Source: Arthrobacter sp. StoSoilB20
GTDB lineage: Bacteria; Actinomycetota; Actinomycetes; Actinomycetales; Micrococcaceae
Length of the DNA stretch: 64,000 nt
Direction: 5' to 3'
Assembly: GCF_019977295.1 (NCBI RefSeq)
Contig: NZ_AP024651.1
Coordinates: 1,364,001-1,428,000 of the forward strand
Positions 25,718 to 36,399 of this stretch are shown one piece after another (positions within the stretch are counted from its first letter, which is position 1; each line of letters starts with the position of its first letter). The position numbers and the translations under genes are program-made. The notes under the pieces are model-generated. The model did not search any database. It was not told where the DNA came from and saw only the letters and a list, made by a program, of their open reading frames with translations.

Positions 25718-26611
25718 ATGACACAGTCCACCGCACAGATCCTTGACGGCAAGGCCACCGCCGCAGCCATCAAGGCAGAACTGACCACTCGCGTTTCCGT
25801 CCTCGCCGCCAAGGGAATCGTCCCGGGCCTGGGCACCATCCTGGTGGGCTCGGACCCCGGCAGCACCTGGTACGTCGGCGGCAAGCACAAGGACTGCGCA
25901 GAGGTTGGCATCCAGTCCATCCGCCGCGACCTCCCCGAAGACATCAGCCAGGAAGACCTCCTGGAGGTTGTCCGCGAGCTCAACAACAACCCTGAGTGCA
26001 CCGGCTACATCGTCCAGCTTCCGTTGCCCAAGCACATCGACCAGGACGTCATCCTCGAAGCCATGGATCCTGACAAGGATGCCGACGGCCTGCACCCCAT
26101 GAACCTTGGCCGCCTGGTGGCCAACGTCAACGGCGAGATGAAGTCCCCGTTGCCCTGCACGCCCAAGGGCTGTGTGGAGTTGCTCCGCCGCCACAACATT
26201 GAGCTCAAGGGCAAGCGTGTCCTGGTGGTCGGCCGCGGCGTCACCATCGGCCGCCCCATCGGACTGCTGCTGACCCGCAAGGAAGTCAACGCCACGGTCA
26301 TCCTTGCCCACACCGGAACGGTGGACCTGCCGGCGGAACTCAGGCAGGCCGACGTCGTGATCGCCGCTGCCGGTGTGCCGCACATGATCAAGGCCCAAGA
26401 CCTCAAGCCGGGCGCCATAGTGCTCGACGTCGGTGTCAGCCGCGTGGACGACGGCAACGGCAAGGCAGTTGTCACCGGAGATGTGGACCCGGCAGCTGCC
26501 GACGTCGCCGCCTGGCTGTCTCCGAACCCGGGCGGCGTGGGTCCGATGACCCGGGCCATGCTGCTCGCGAACGTCGTGGAGAGTGCTGAACGCCAGGCAG
26601 GCATCGCCTAG
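25718..26611 (+). CDS. folD: Bifunctional methylenetetrahydrofolate dehydrogenase / methenyltetrahydrofolate cyclohydrolase
   Basis: Converts 5,10-methylene-THF through methenyl-THF to 10-formyl-THF with NADP+. The 297 residues show [14 protein letters not shown] with the catalytic Lys, [13 protein letters not shown], and the nucleotide-binding [16 protein letters not shown]; the [14 protein letters not shown] end is typical. A variant GRGVTIG replaces the commoner GRSxxVG. With purU and glyA it forms a one-carbon cluster. An in-frame ATG at 25703 is less likely. Confidence 0.95.
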   Translation: MTQSTAQILDGKATAAAIKAELTTRVSVLAAKGIVPGLGTILVGSDPGSTWYVGGKHKDCAEVGIQSIRRDLPEDISQEDLLEVVRELNNNPECTGYIVQLPLPKHIDQDVILEAMDPDKDADGLHPMNLGRLVANVNGEMKSPLPCTPKGCVELLRRHNIELKGKRVLVVGRGVTIGRPIGLLLTRKEVNATVILAHTGTVDLPAELRQADVVIAAAGVPHMIKAQDLKPGAIVLDVGVSRVDDGNGKAVVTGDVDPAAADVAAWLSPNPGGVGPMTRAMLLANVVESAERQAGIA

Positions 26612-26624
26612 GTTTCCCCCGAGC

Positions 26625-26710
26625 TCATGCGAAGCCCGTTTCGGGGCCAAGTTGCAGGAGATGCCGTGCGCACGGCATCTTTTGCAGGGAACCCCCGAAA
26701 CGGCCCCGCA
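26625..26710. repeat. Nested long palindrome after folD
   Basis: Outer arms CCGTTTCGGGG (26636-26646) and CCCCGAAACGG (26693-26703), extended by CATGCG and CGCATG, enclose a perfect inner palindrome at 26659-26680 (AGATGCCGTGC and its complement). It may terminate folD, but the nested form is longer than a normal terminator and there is no T run. Confidence 0.7.
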
Positions 26711-26799
26711 TGCTCCGCAGCCCGCGTACTCCTCCGGGAGTAGGCGGGCTGCTCCTTTAGCCCGACGACTCACCCGTGGAGCACAGCTAGGCTCTGTGT

Positions 26800-28041
26800 A
26801 TGCAGCCCCGATTCCCAGAGCCCAGGCCCCCTGAGTCCGGGCCACAGGAGTCCAGACCCGCGGGGTCCCCACGGCGTTCGGGGTCCCCACGGCGTTCGGG
26901 GTCCGTGCCATTTCCGGGCCAGCGCCGATTCGCCGGCCCGCCCACGAGCTTTATCGTCATCACTGTGGCAGTGATCCAAGTGGTGGGGACGTTGTTTTCC
27001 GCCAGCCGCCAGGAAGCGCCCCGGTCACTGGACGCCCTGGCAATCCTCCTGCTCCTGGCTGGACCGGCAGGGTTGGCCTTCCGCAGGCGTGCCCCGCAGG
27101 TGATGCTCCCGGTCGCTCTCCTGGCAACAGGGACCTACCTGGCATTGGGCTATGCGTGGGGACCGGTGGTGTTGTCCCTGGCGCTGGGGATCGTGCTGAC
27201 GGCAGCGGCAGGCCTGCGCTGGCAAGCGTGGACGGGGGCCGGGATCGCTGCGGCCGCGGTGATCACTGCTGCCCTCCTCTCGGGGGACCCCAACTGGCCG
27301 GTGCGGGCCTCCGCAGGCGTGGCGTGGGCTGCGATCCTTGTGCTGATCGGGCAGGGTTTCCGGCGCCGGAGCGAACGCTTGGCCGAATTCCGCAGGCGCC
27401 GCGAGGAAGCACAAAAGGCCGAGCGCGACGAATACAGGCTCACCCTGGCCAGGGACATCCACGACGTCGTTGCCCATTCGCTCTCCATGATCAACGTTCA
27501 GGCATCGGTGGCGCTGCATGTTGGCGCCGACGATCCCGGGAAGCTGAGGCCAGCCCTGGAAGCCATCAAGGCCGCCAGCAAGGAGTCACTCACAGAGGTC
27601 CGGCAACTCCTGGGCGTGCTGCGGGAGGACGTCCCGCTGACACCGGCAGCCCGTCCCGGCCTGGCCAAAGTCCCCGGGCTCGTGAAAAACGCCGGGTTCG
27701 GCGGCCTGCAGGTGACACTGGAGGACAACTCCGACCACGGCGCCATCACCCCGGCCGTGCAGGAAGCCGCCTACCGGATCATCCAGGAAGCACTCACCAA
27801 CGTCGGGAGGCACTCAGGCGCCCAATCCGCCGTCGTGCGTATCCTTGAAGCCGCCGGGCTGCTGACCGTGACCATAGACGACGACGGCGGTGGCATGCGC
27901 GGCGCGGCCCCAGGCAACGGCCTGACGGGGATGCGGGAGAGGGCGTCGGCCTTGGGCGGTACGCTCACCCTCCATGAACTGGACCCGGGCCTTCGAGTCC
28001 ACGCCGGCTTGCCGACTGAACCGGAAGGAAACACGCCGTGA
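26800..28041 (+). CDS. Two-component sensor histidine kinase (HisKA_3 type)
   Basis: Membrane sensor of the NarL/DesK class. A Pro/Arg/Ser-rich N-terminus with a duplicated PRRSGS precedes about five hydrophobic segments (45-165), the phosphoacceptor His221 in LARDIHDVVAHSLSM, and an ATPase domain with DDDGGGM and NGLTGMRERASALGG. 413 residues. ATG 26800 has TAGGCT 6 nt upstream (26788-26793), a leaderless arrangement. It overlaps the regulator gene by 4 nt. The signal is unknown; the downstream exporter may be the target. Confidence 0.9.
   Translation: MQPRFPEPRPPESGPQESRPAGSPRRSGSPRRSGSVPFPGQRRFAGPPTSFIVITVAVIQVVGTLFSASRQEAPRSLDALAILLLLAGPAGLAFRRRAPQVMLPVALLATGTYLALGYAWGPVVLSLALGIVLTAAAGLRWQAWTGAGIAAAAVITAALLSGDPNWPVRASAGVAWAAILVLIGQGFRRRSERLAEFRRRREEAQKAERDEYRLTLARDIHDVVAHSLSMINVQASVALHVGADDPGKLRPALEAIKAASKESLTEVRQLLGVLREDVPLTPAARPGLAKVPGLVKNAGFGGLQVTLEDNSDHGAITPAVQEAAYRIIQEALTNVGRHSGAQSAVVRILEAAGLLTVTIDDDGGGMRGAAPGNGLTGMRERASALGGTLTLHELDPGLRVHAGLPTEPEGNTP
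26861..26904 (+). repeat. 18-bp tandem repeat within the kinase gene
   Basis: CGGGGTCCCCACGGCGTT occurs twice in tandem (26861-26878, 26879-26896) with an 8-nt partial third copy. It encodes a repeated Pro-Arg-Arg-Ser-Gly-Ser in the cytoplasmic N-terminus and keeps the frame. Confidence 0.85.
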
Positions 28042-28703
28042 TCCGCATCCTTCTCGCCGATGACCAAACACTCATTCGGGCGGGCTTCCGCGCACTCCTG
28101 GACGCCGAGCCGGACATGGAAGTTGTGGCTGAGGCGGGGACGGGTCGCGAGGCTGTCCGCTTGGCTGCCCGCGACAAACCGGACGTCATCCTCATGGACA
28201 TCCGCATGCCGGACCAGGACGGACTTGCCGCAGGCCGGGAAATCCTCAGCGACCCTGAGCTGGCCGGTACCCGCATCATCATCCTCACCACTTTCGAACT
28301 CGATGAGTACATAGCCGAGGCCGTCCGGTCCGGCGCGGCAGGGTTCCTGGTGAAGGACACCGAGCCGGCCGAGCTCATCCGGGCTGTCCGGGTAGTCCAC
28401 GACGGAGACGCACTGCTCTCGCCCTCGGTGACGCGGCGCATCATGGCCCAGCTTGCCTCGCAAAGCCGGGCTGCGGCGAAGGTCATCCCGCTGGAACAGG
28501 TGACCGAACGTGAGCGCGAAGTCCTGGCGTTGGTGGGAGAGGGCCTGAACAACGCCGAGATCGCCCAGCGGCTCTTCATCACACCACTGACCGCCAAGAC
28601 CCACGTTTCGCGCATCATGACCAAGCTGATGGTCCGCGACCGCTCGCAATTGGTAGTCCTCGCCTACGAGTCGGGTTTGGTGAAGCCCGGCTGGAGCAGC
28701 TGA
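28038..28703 (+). CDS. LuxR/NarL family response regulator
   Basis: Cognate regulator of the kinase. The receiver domain has phosphoacceptor Asp54 in VILMDIRMPDQDG and the conserved Lys in FLVKDTEP. The C-terminal LuxR helix-turn-helix reads LTEREREVLALVGEGLNNAEIA-like (here VTEREREVLALV) followed by TPLTAKTHVSRIMTKL. GTG 28038 overlaps the kinase stop. 221 residues. Confidence 0.93.
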   Translation: MIRILLADDQTLIRAGFRALLDAEPDMEVVAEAGTGREAVRLAARDKPDVILMDIRMPDQDGLAAGREILSDPELAGTRIIILTTFELDEYIAEAVRSGAAGFLVKDTEPAELIRAVRVVHDGDALLSPSVTRRIMAQLASQSRAAAKVIPLEQVTEREREVLALVGEGLNNAEIAQRLFITPLTAKTHVSRIMTKLMVRDRSQLVVLAYESGLVKPGWSS

Positions 28704-28853
28704 TCCCTTCACAGGCGACTCCACCGGGAGTAGCGGGGCCTCCCAAGGTGACTCCCGACGGCGGACGCCACGCCGCCCGCCGATCGGCAGACTCGAACCA
28801 GAGCCGAAAGACGGTTCGCGCCGGCACCGGCGGAGAGAGTTTGGATCATCGAC

Positions 28854-29174
28854 ATGTTCACCGCATTGACTTCCATCATCGGGGCGACCACAACATCCGG
28901 GAGCACACTGGCACAGGTACCGGCCGCCGTCGCAATGCACGGGCCGTGGGGAGACGGCGTAGCGTGGCCGTTCTTCCTGTTGTTCCCGCTGTTCTGGATT
29001 CTTGTGATCGGCCTGTTCATTTTCCTCGCCCGGAGGACGTGGCGGAGGAACCATCACTGGGCCGCAACGCAAGGGGCAGAGGGCGTACTCCGTGAGCGGT
29101 ATGCCCGCGGAGAAATTGACGAAACCGAGTTCAGGCAGCGGTTGGAGGTCCTGCGCTCGCAGCCGGGCAGTTGA
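28854..29174 (+). CDS. Small SHOCT-domain membrane protein
   Basis: 106 residues with a hydrophobic segment at about 38-60 (WPFFLLFPLFWILVIGLFIFLARR) and a C-terminal SHOCT motif (LRERYARGEIDETEFRQRLEVLR), a short oligomerisation domain found at protein ends. It lies between the two-component system and the exporter on the same strand and may be part of that unit. Function unknown. Confidence 0.82.
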   Translation: MFTALTSIIGATTTSGSTLAQVPAAVAMHGPWGDGVAWPFFLLFPLFWILVIGLFIFLARRTWRRNHHWAATQGAEGVLRERYARGEIDETEFRQRLEVLRSQPGS

Positions 29175-29249
29175 CCGGAACTCCACGGAATCGAGAGGGC
29201 TCATGCAGGAATATCTGCAAGAGCCCTTTCACATATCGGTGGGCGCTAC

Positions 29250-29255
29250 TAGTCT
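29250..29255 (+). promoter_or_regulatory. Leaderless -10 element of the DrrA-type ATPase gene
   Basis: TAGTCT is 7 nt before GTG 29263 in the space after the SHOCT gene. It is the main reason for choosing that start over ATG 29371. Confidence 0.45.
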
Positions 29256-29262
29256 GCTGAGG

Positions 29263-30300
29263 GTGCACAATGAAGCAACCCGCTCTCCGACGCAGTCATC
29301 AAAACCGTCATCAAAACAGTCATCAAAACAGTCATCGAAACCGTCAGAGTCCCCGCAAGCCAGCGTCGGCATGAACCGCCCCTTCGTCATCAGCGCCCGG
29401 AACCTCACCAAGTCCTATGGTGAGCTCACCGCCGTGGACAACATCTCCTTCGACGTGCCGGCGGGGGAGTCCTTCGGGCTGCTTGGCCCCAATGGCGCCG
29501 GCAAGTCCACCACCATGAAAATGATCGGTGGCGTGTCCCAGAGAACGTCCGGCTCGTTGACCATCATGGGCCTGGACCCCGAGTCGAACGGCCCTGAGGT
29601 CCGGGCACACCTAGGCGTGGTTCCGCAGCAGGACAACCTCGACGAAGAGTTGAAAGTCCGCGAGAACCTGATCGTCTATGGGCGCTACTTCGGCCTGCCC
29701 CTGAGCTATTTGAAGCCAAAGGCCGATGAACTGCTGGAATTCGCGCAGCTGACGGATAAAGCCAATTCCAAGGTCGATGCCCTCTCAGGCGGCATGAAGC
29801 GCAGGCTCACCATTGCCCGGTCCCTCATCAACGAGCCCCGGATCCTGCTCCTGGATGAGCCCACCACCGGCCTTGATCCGCAGGCGCGCCACATCCTCTG
29901 GGACAGGCTGTTCCGGCTGAAGGAAAGCGGCGTCACGCTGATCCTCACCACGCACTACATGGATGAAGCCGAGCAGTTGTGCGACCGGCTGATCGTGGTG
30001 GACAAGGGCCGGATCATGGCCGAGGGGTCCCCGGCGACCCTCATCCGCGAGCATTCTTCGCGTGAAGTACTTGAACTCAGGTTCGGATCAGAGCGTAACG
30101 CGACCATCGGCGTCGAGCTCCAAGGCATTGGTGAGCGTTTGGAGACACTGCCTGACCGCGTGCTGATCTACGCCCACGACGGCGAGGCCGCGCTGGAGCA
30201 GGTCACTGCCCGTGGGCTGCATCCGATGACGTCGCTGGTGCGCCGCTCATCGCTGGAGGACGTGTTCCTGCGGCTGACCGGCAGGAGCCTCGTTGACTAG
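29263..30300 (+). CDS. ABC exporter ATP-binding protein (DrrA type)
   Basis: ATPase subunit of an ABC-2 exporter of the daunorubicin-resistance class. After a variable N-terminus of about 36 residues, rich in Ser, Lys and Gln from a tandem repeat, come Walker A GPNGAGKST, the signature SGGMKRRLTIARSL, Walker B ILLLDEPTTGLDPQ and a C-terminal accessory domain. GTG 29263 gives 345 residues; ATG 29371 would remove the low-complexity part and is a real alternative. Two permease genes follow with 8-nt spacing and overlap. The exported compound is unknown. Confidence 0.85.
   Translation: MHNEATRSPTQSSKPSSKQSSKQSSKPSESPQASVGMNRPFVISARNLTKSYGELTAVDNISFDVPAGESFGLLGPNGAGKSTTMKMIGGVSQRTSGSLTIMGLDPESNGPEVRAHLGVVPQQDNLDEELKVRENLIVYGRYFGLPLSYLKPKADELLEFAQLTDKANSKVDALSGGMKRRLTIARSLINEPRILLLDEPTTGLDPQARHILWDRLFRLKESGVTLILTTHYMDEAEQLCDRLIVVDKGRIMAEGSPATLIREHSSREVLELRFGSERNATIGVELQGIGERLETLPDRVLIYAHDGEAALEQVTARGLHPMTSLVRRSSLEDVFLRLTGRSLVD
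29296..29343 (+). repeat. 12-bp tandem repeat, four copies, at the 5' end of the exporter ATPase gene
   Basis: Four consecutive 12-nt units of TCATCAAAAC(A/C)G (29296, 29308, 29320, 29332) encode a Ser-Ser-Lys-(Pro/Gln) run. The A-rich composition differs from the surrounding high-GC sequence. Confidence 0.88.
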
Positions 30301-30308
30301 GGGAACAG

Positions 30309-31172
30309 TTGACTGACTCAACAAACAAACCATTTACGACGGCGGCCCAACCGTTGCGGGCCCACTCACCTGAGGTGTCGGCTGCCAGGGCGCGGCGATG
30401 GGGTTCCTTCTTCTACGCGGAGCAGGTGCTCCGCGTCATGCGCAACTACGGGTGGTCCGTGGTGCTGTACAGCGTGGGTCAACCGGTGGCCTACCTCTTT
30501 GCCATGGGCGTGGGACTGGCCAGCTTGGTGGACGCCAACAGCGAGGCAGCATTCGGAGGTGTCAGCTATCTGGAGTTTGTGGCTCCGGCATTGTTGGTCT
30601 CCGCGGCGGTGATGACGGCATCGGGGGAGTTCTCCTACCCCATCATGGACGGTTTCAAGTGGCGCCGCGTGTTCTATGGCCCGCACGCCTCGCCCTTGAT
30701 TCCTGAGCAAATCGCCAGCGGCCACATCATGGCCAGCACCCTGAGGTTCCTCCTGCAGTCCGTGGTCTACTTCGTGGTGGTGGCGTTGTTCGGAGCTTCG
30801 CCGAGCCCTTGGGGTTGGGTGTCTGCCGTTGTGGCAACAGTTGCGGCGCTGTCCTTTGGTTTGCCGCTGATGGCCTATGCCGCCAGCATCAAGCAAGACA
30901 AAGGGCAATTCGCGTTGGTGCAGCGTTTCATCGTCATGCCTTTGTTCCTCTTCTCCGGGACGTTCTTCCCGCTGGATTCCCTTCCCATCGCGGTGCGTTG
31001 GATCGGCTGGATCTCACCGGTATGGCATGGAACGGAGCTGGGCCGGGTCTTCACCTACGGGATGGACCAGAATCCCTTGCTGACCATCACCCATGTGGTG
31101 TTCCTGCTGGCGACAACCACCGTCGGCTGGATCATGGTGCGCCGCCAATTCGTGAAAAGGATGGGCTCATGA
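30309..31172 (+). CDS. ABC-2 type exporter permease, first
   Basis: Integral membrane protein of 287 residues with six hydrophobic segments, of the DrrB type (SVGQPVAYLFAMGVGLASLV; PLFLFSGTFFPLDSLP). It starts with TTG 30309 preceded by GGGGA, 8 nt after the ATPase stop. The stop overlaps the next permease start. It is likely to heterodimerise with it. Confidence 0.87.
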   Translation: MTDSTNKPFTTAAQPLRAHSPEVSAARARRWGSFFYAEQVLRVMRNYGWSVVLYSVGQPVAYLFAMGVGLASLVDANSEAAFGGVSYLEFVAPALLVSAAVMTASGEFSYPIMDGFKWRRVFYGPHASPLIPEQIASGHIMASTLRFLLQSVVYFVVVALFGASPSPWGWVSAVVATVAALSFGLPLMAYAASIKQDKGQFALVQRFIVMPLFLFSGTFFPLDSLPIAVRWIGWISPVWHGTELGRVFTYGMDQNPLLTITHVVFLLATTTVGWIMVRRQFVKRMGS

Positions 31173-32002
31173 GTGTCCTCACAGGCGGGCACAGCGCCAC
31201 GGACCTTGCCCGTGAGCGAAAGTTCGGTTCGCTGTACTCCCGCAACGCCAAGGCAGTGGTAGGCCGGGGGCTCATGGCAGCCAAGTCCAGCACCTGGCTG
31301 GTGATGGTGTCCGGATTCTTCGAGCCGGTGCTGTTCCTGCTGGCCATGGGCGTGGGCATGGGCTCGATCGTGGGCACCGTGCAAGGCCCTGGTGGTGAGG
31401 AAATCAGTTACGCCGCCTACATTGCCCCGGCACTCCTGGCGGTCTCGGCCATGAATGGCGCCATCTACGACTCCACTTGGAACGTCTTCTTCAAGATGAA
31501 CTTTGCCAAGCTCTACCAAGGGATGCTCTACACGTCCCTGGGGCCCTTGGATGTGGCGATCGGCGAGATCTTCCTGGCCCTCCTGCGCGGATTGCTCTAC
31601 GCCACGGGATTCACCGCCGTGATGGGTGTCATGGGGCTGCTCACCAGTTGGTGGGCCATCCTGGTCATTCCTGCCTCGGTGCTGATCGCCTTTGGCTTCG
31701 CGAGCTTCGGCATGGGCATCACCAGCTTCATGAAGACGTTCCAACAAATGGACTGGATCAACTTCTTCCTCCTGCCCATGTTCCTGTTCAGTGCCACGTT
31801 CTACCCGCTCAGCGTCTACCCGCAGGTGATTCAGTGGTTCATCCAGGCCATGCCCCTCTGGCACGGGGTGGAGTTGCTGCGGCAGATCAGCGTGGGCTCC
31901 TTCAGCCCTGCCACGGCCATCCATGTGGGTTACTACGTGGTGATGATCGCGCTGGGGATCATGCTGACCACCGGAAGACTGCGCCAGCTGTTCCTTAAGT
32001 GA
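31169..32002 (+). CDS. ABC-2 type exporter permease, second
   Basis: Second membrane subunit, 277 residues and six hydrophobic segments. It is related to the first (EPVLFLLAMGVGMGSIVG; PMFLFSATFYPLSVYP), which suggests gene duplication. ATG 31169 lies in an ATGA overlap with the first permease; the longer open frame upstream is shadow. A family A palindrome begins 5 nt after its stop. Confidence 0.87.
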   Translation: MSVLTGGHSATDLARERKFGSLYSRNAKAVVGRGLMAAKSSTWLVMVSGFFEPVLFLLAMGVGMGSIVGTVQGPGGEEISYAAYIAPALLAVSAMNGAIYDSTWNVFFKMNFAKLYQGMLYTSLGPLDVAIGEIFLALLRGLLYATGFTAVMGVMGLLTSWWAILVIPASVLIAFGFASFGMGITSFMKTFQQMDWINFFLLPMFLFSATFYPLSVYPQVIQWFIQAMPLWHGVELLRQISVGSFSPATAIHVGYYVVMIALGIMLTTGRLRQLFLK

Positions 32003-32006
32003 TGGA

Positions 32007-32065
32007 GTTTTTGTACAGTTAATGCCCCGAAAGAGGCGTCTTGGGGGCATTAGCTGTACAAAAAC
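32007..32065. repeat. Palindromic intergenic repeat, family A, copy 2
   Basis: Arms GTACAGTTAATGCCCC (32013-32028) and GGGGCATTAGCTGTAC (32044-32059) pair with one mismatch and are flanked by a T run and an A run, as at 551-607. The right half from 32038 is nearly identical to that copy. Here both neighbours are on the plus strand, so it is not restricted to convergent gene ends. Confidence 0.85.
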
Positions 32066-32141
32066 CCGGGGCTTGGGGGCTGGTGTTCGCCGTCCGTGGA
32101 AGCTGGCGCAGGCACCTTTGAGCGTTTGAGAGAATGGATCC

Positions 32142-32708
32142 ATGCAATCTCTCGGTGACCCGCACCCGTCCACGTCCCCAGCCGGCAAAGGCATGTTCAA
32201 AGGCTTCCGCATTGGCGGCCTGGGGATGACCGTTGTCATCATCGCGTTCCTGGTAGCCGTGATCTTCGCGGCCAACCAGAACGATGTTGTGGGTTGGGTC
32301 GTCGCAGTAGTGGCCTTCGGTTGGCTTGCCCTGGCCACCTTCGTGGTGCTCAGCATCCGCAGGGCCGCGCAGCGTGCCGGCGCAAAGCTGACCGAAGCGC
32401 AAAATGCGTTCAACGCCGCAGCCGGCCGCGCGCCGTCGTCGTCCACCGCCGACAACGGGGGTACCCGCGTCGTCGCCGAACGCAGCAAGACCGACGAGGT
32501 TCGGGACCTCAAGCTGGACCACTCGTTCAAGATCGTCCAGGTCCAAGTCCGCGTAGTGGACGAGGAACGGGCCAAGGGCGGTGCAGCCAATCAGGACACC
32601 ATCGACCGCGCGCTGGAAACCATTGCCATTACAGCTACCAATGCGCGCGACATGATCAAGTCCTCCGGCGGCTCTGACGAGCCCGTAGCCGGCACCATCA
32701 TCGACTAG
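32142..32708 (+). CDS. Uncharacterised membrane protein
   Basis: 188 residues. Two hydrophobic segments (about 29-45 and 50-68) follow a short N-terminus, and a soluble C-terminal part of about 115 residues ends in a highly charged and then Gly/Ser-rich tail. The ATQ-like Ala-rich stretch RRAAQRAGAKLTEAQNAFNAA may form a coiled coil. I recognise no family. It ends 10 nt before xth and is codirectional. Confidence 0.72.
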   Translation: MQSLGDPHPSTSPAGKGMFKGFRIGGLGMTVVIIAFLVAVIFAANQNDVVGWVVAVVAFGWLALATFVVLSIRRAAQRAGAKLTEAQNAFNAAAGRAPSSSTADNGGTRVVAERSKTDEVRDLKLDHSFKIVQVQVRVVDEERAKGGAANQDTIDRALETIAITATNARDMIKSSGGSDEPVAGTIID

Positions 32709-32711
32709 AGT
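32706..32711 (+). promoter_or_regulatory. Leaderless -10 element of xth
   Basis: TAGAGT overlaps the previous stop codon and is 7 nt before GTG 32719. It supports that start for xth. Confidence 0.5.
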
Positions 32712-32718
32712 GGACCGG

Positions 32719-34682
<1,964 letters not shown>

Positions 34683-34686
34683 CTCC

Positions 34687-35364
34687 ATGTGCTCTGCTGG
34701 CCGGCTCAACGTCAAGACCGACACCCGCAAGGGTGTCGGTCCGGACGACTCTCGCCAGAGCGGTGCCACCGGCGCCGACTGCGGTGACGGCAGCACCATG
34801 TGTGTTGGCGTCATCCTTGGTTTCCCACCGGAGATCGCCCGCGAACTGCAGGAATGGCGTGCCTCGTTCGGCGACCCCATGGCCGAGGTCATTCCCGCCC
34901 ACATCACCCTGATCACCACGACGCCCACCCAGGACTGGGCGGCCACCCGGGAACATGTCCGCGAAGTAGCCCGGACCCAGGAGCCCTTCCACATCACCAT
35001 CTCGGGCACGGGTTCCTTCCGCCCGGTGTCACCTGTGGTGTTCGTCAACGTCGAAGAAGGCTTTGAGGAGTGCGTGCAGTTGCACGAGAAACTTCAATCC
35101 GGGCCCCTCGAACGGTTGCTGCCTTTCCCGTACCATCCGCACGTCACTGTGGCGCATGATGTTGCCCAGGAAAACCTGGATGAGGCCGAAACGGTGCTCA
35201 GAGATTACCGGGCCACCTTCCCTGTGGTTAGCATGGGACTTTACGAGCACGACACCAATGGAATATGGCAGCTACGGGAAGAGCTCGACTTTGGCGGCGA
35301 TACTGACGAAGAACAGCAAGCGGATTCACGCCACACAGGCGGACGTTCCTCCGCTGCCAACTGA
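34687..35364 (+). CDS. 2'-5' RNA ligase family protein
   Basis: Member of the 2H phosphoesterase superfamily. The two HxT/S-x motifs are PAHITLIT and HPHVTVAH, about 80 residues apart as expected. 225 residues from ATG 34687; ATG 34798 would remove about 37 residues without homology. Substrate unknown, perhaps a 2',3'-cyclic phosphate RNA end. It lies 4 nt after trpS and overlaps the next gene. Confidence 0.8.
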   Translation: MCSAGRLNVKTDTRKGVGPDDSRQSGATGADCGDGSTMCVGVILGFPPEIARELQEWRASFGDPMAEVIPAHITLITTTPTQDWAATREHVREVARTQEPFHITISGTGSFRPVSPVVFVNVEEGFEECVQLHEKLQSGPLERLLPFPYHPHVTVAHDVAQENLDEAETVLRDYRATFPVVSMGLYEHDTNGIWQLREELDFGGDTDEEQQADSRHTGGRSSAAN

Positions 35365-36376
35365 GCTGGCCAAGCTCAAACTTGAGCTGCTTCGCAAGAG
35401 GCAGGATTGGGGTCACGCCAAGCGCGCAGGTGAAGGCCTGCCGAAGAAGGCGGGTGCTTTCTTCGCCCTCTTCATGGCCAGGTTGAACACCATTCGGGCC
35501 ATGCGTGCCTTCCAGCACTACACGCGCCAGCATGGGCCTCTGTTGAGTGCAGGCATCGGGTTCAACATGTTCTTCTCCGTGACGGGCCTGCTGACCACGG
35601 GCTTCGCGATCGCCGGGATTGTCCTGGGCGGCAACCCAGTGCTGGAAGACGCTGTCATCGGCAGTGTGGCTTCCGCAGCGCCTGGGCTCCTGCAGGTCAA
35701 TGGCGGCGAAGGCCTGGTGGATCCCCAAACGCTCCTGAACCCCTCCGGACTCGGCTGGACAGCACTGATTGCCGCAGCCGTCACGATCTTCACGTCCCTT
35801 GGCTGGATTGCCAGTGTCAGGGAGGGGCTCCGTGGGGTAATGAACGCTGATCCGCTCATGCGCAACGGCCTCCTCCAGAAACTCATCGATGCCGGCACCT
35901 TGGTGTTGCTGGGCGTCATCCTGATCATCAGTGCAGGTGCGTCCCTGATTTTTGGAACAGCCGCCGACTGGTTCATCGCCCTGCTGAAGCTCGATGAGGC
36001 AGTGGCCGCGCCCATCGCCTCCACGGTCAAGATCGTGGTTCCCCTCCTCCTGAACTGCGCGACGGCGGCAGTACTGTTCAGGATCGCAGGCAGCCTGAAA
36101 TTGGGGCGCCGCGCGTTCCTGGAGGGGGTTGTGCTCGCAGGCGTGGGGACCACTGTCCTGCAGTTCTTCAGCACCGAGCTCCTGGCCCGCTCCGGCAACA
36201 ACCCGGTGCTGGCTTCCTTTGCCATCATCATCGGCCTGCTGATCTGGTTCAACCTGGTGAGCCAGGTGTATCTGGTGTCGGCGTCGTGGTCGGCCATTCG
36301 CGAGGCCGATACTGAATCGGGGGAGGCTCCGCGCAAAAAGGTCCTGGGGTCCCGCAGAGTCATTCCCCGCACCTGA
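35291..36376 (+). CDS. YihY/virulence factor BrkB family membrane protein
   Basis: Inner membrane protein with six hydrophobic segments and the family's QHYTRQHGPLLSAGIGFNMFFSVTG start of the membrane part. The N-terminus is cytoplasmic and charged (ELAKLKLELLRKRQDWGHAKR). The start is uncertain: TTG 35291, with GGGAAG about 9 nt upstream, gives 361 residues and overlaps the RNA ligase gene by 74 nt; ATG 35258 is the alternative. Function unknown in the family. Confidence 0.82.
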   Translation: MAAILTKNSKRIHATQADVPPLPTELAKLKLELLRKRQDWGHAKRAGEGLPKKAGAFFALFMARLNTIRAMRAFQHYTRQHGPLLSAGIGFNMFFSVTGLLTTGFAIAGIVLGGNPVLEDAVIGSVASAAPGLLQVNGGEGLVDPQTLLNPSGLGWTALIAAAVTIFTSLGWIASVREGLRGVMNADPLMRNGLLQKLIDAGTLVLLGVILIISAGASLIFGTAADWFIALLKLDEAVAAPIASTVKIVVPLLLNCATAAVLFRIAGSLKLGRRAFLEGVVLAGVGTTVLQFFSTELLARSGNNPVLASFAIIIGLLIWFNLVSQVYLVSASWSAIREADTESGEAPRKKVLGSRRVIPRT

Positions 36377-36399
36377 GACCACCTACCCCGGGAGACGCC

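Noticed and set aside
24281..26911. 876-codon open frame on the minus strand
   Set aside because: It runs antisense to glyA, folD and the kinase start, all well recognised; long antisense frames are expected from the GC-rich third positions, and its translation shows no domain.
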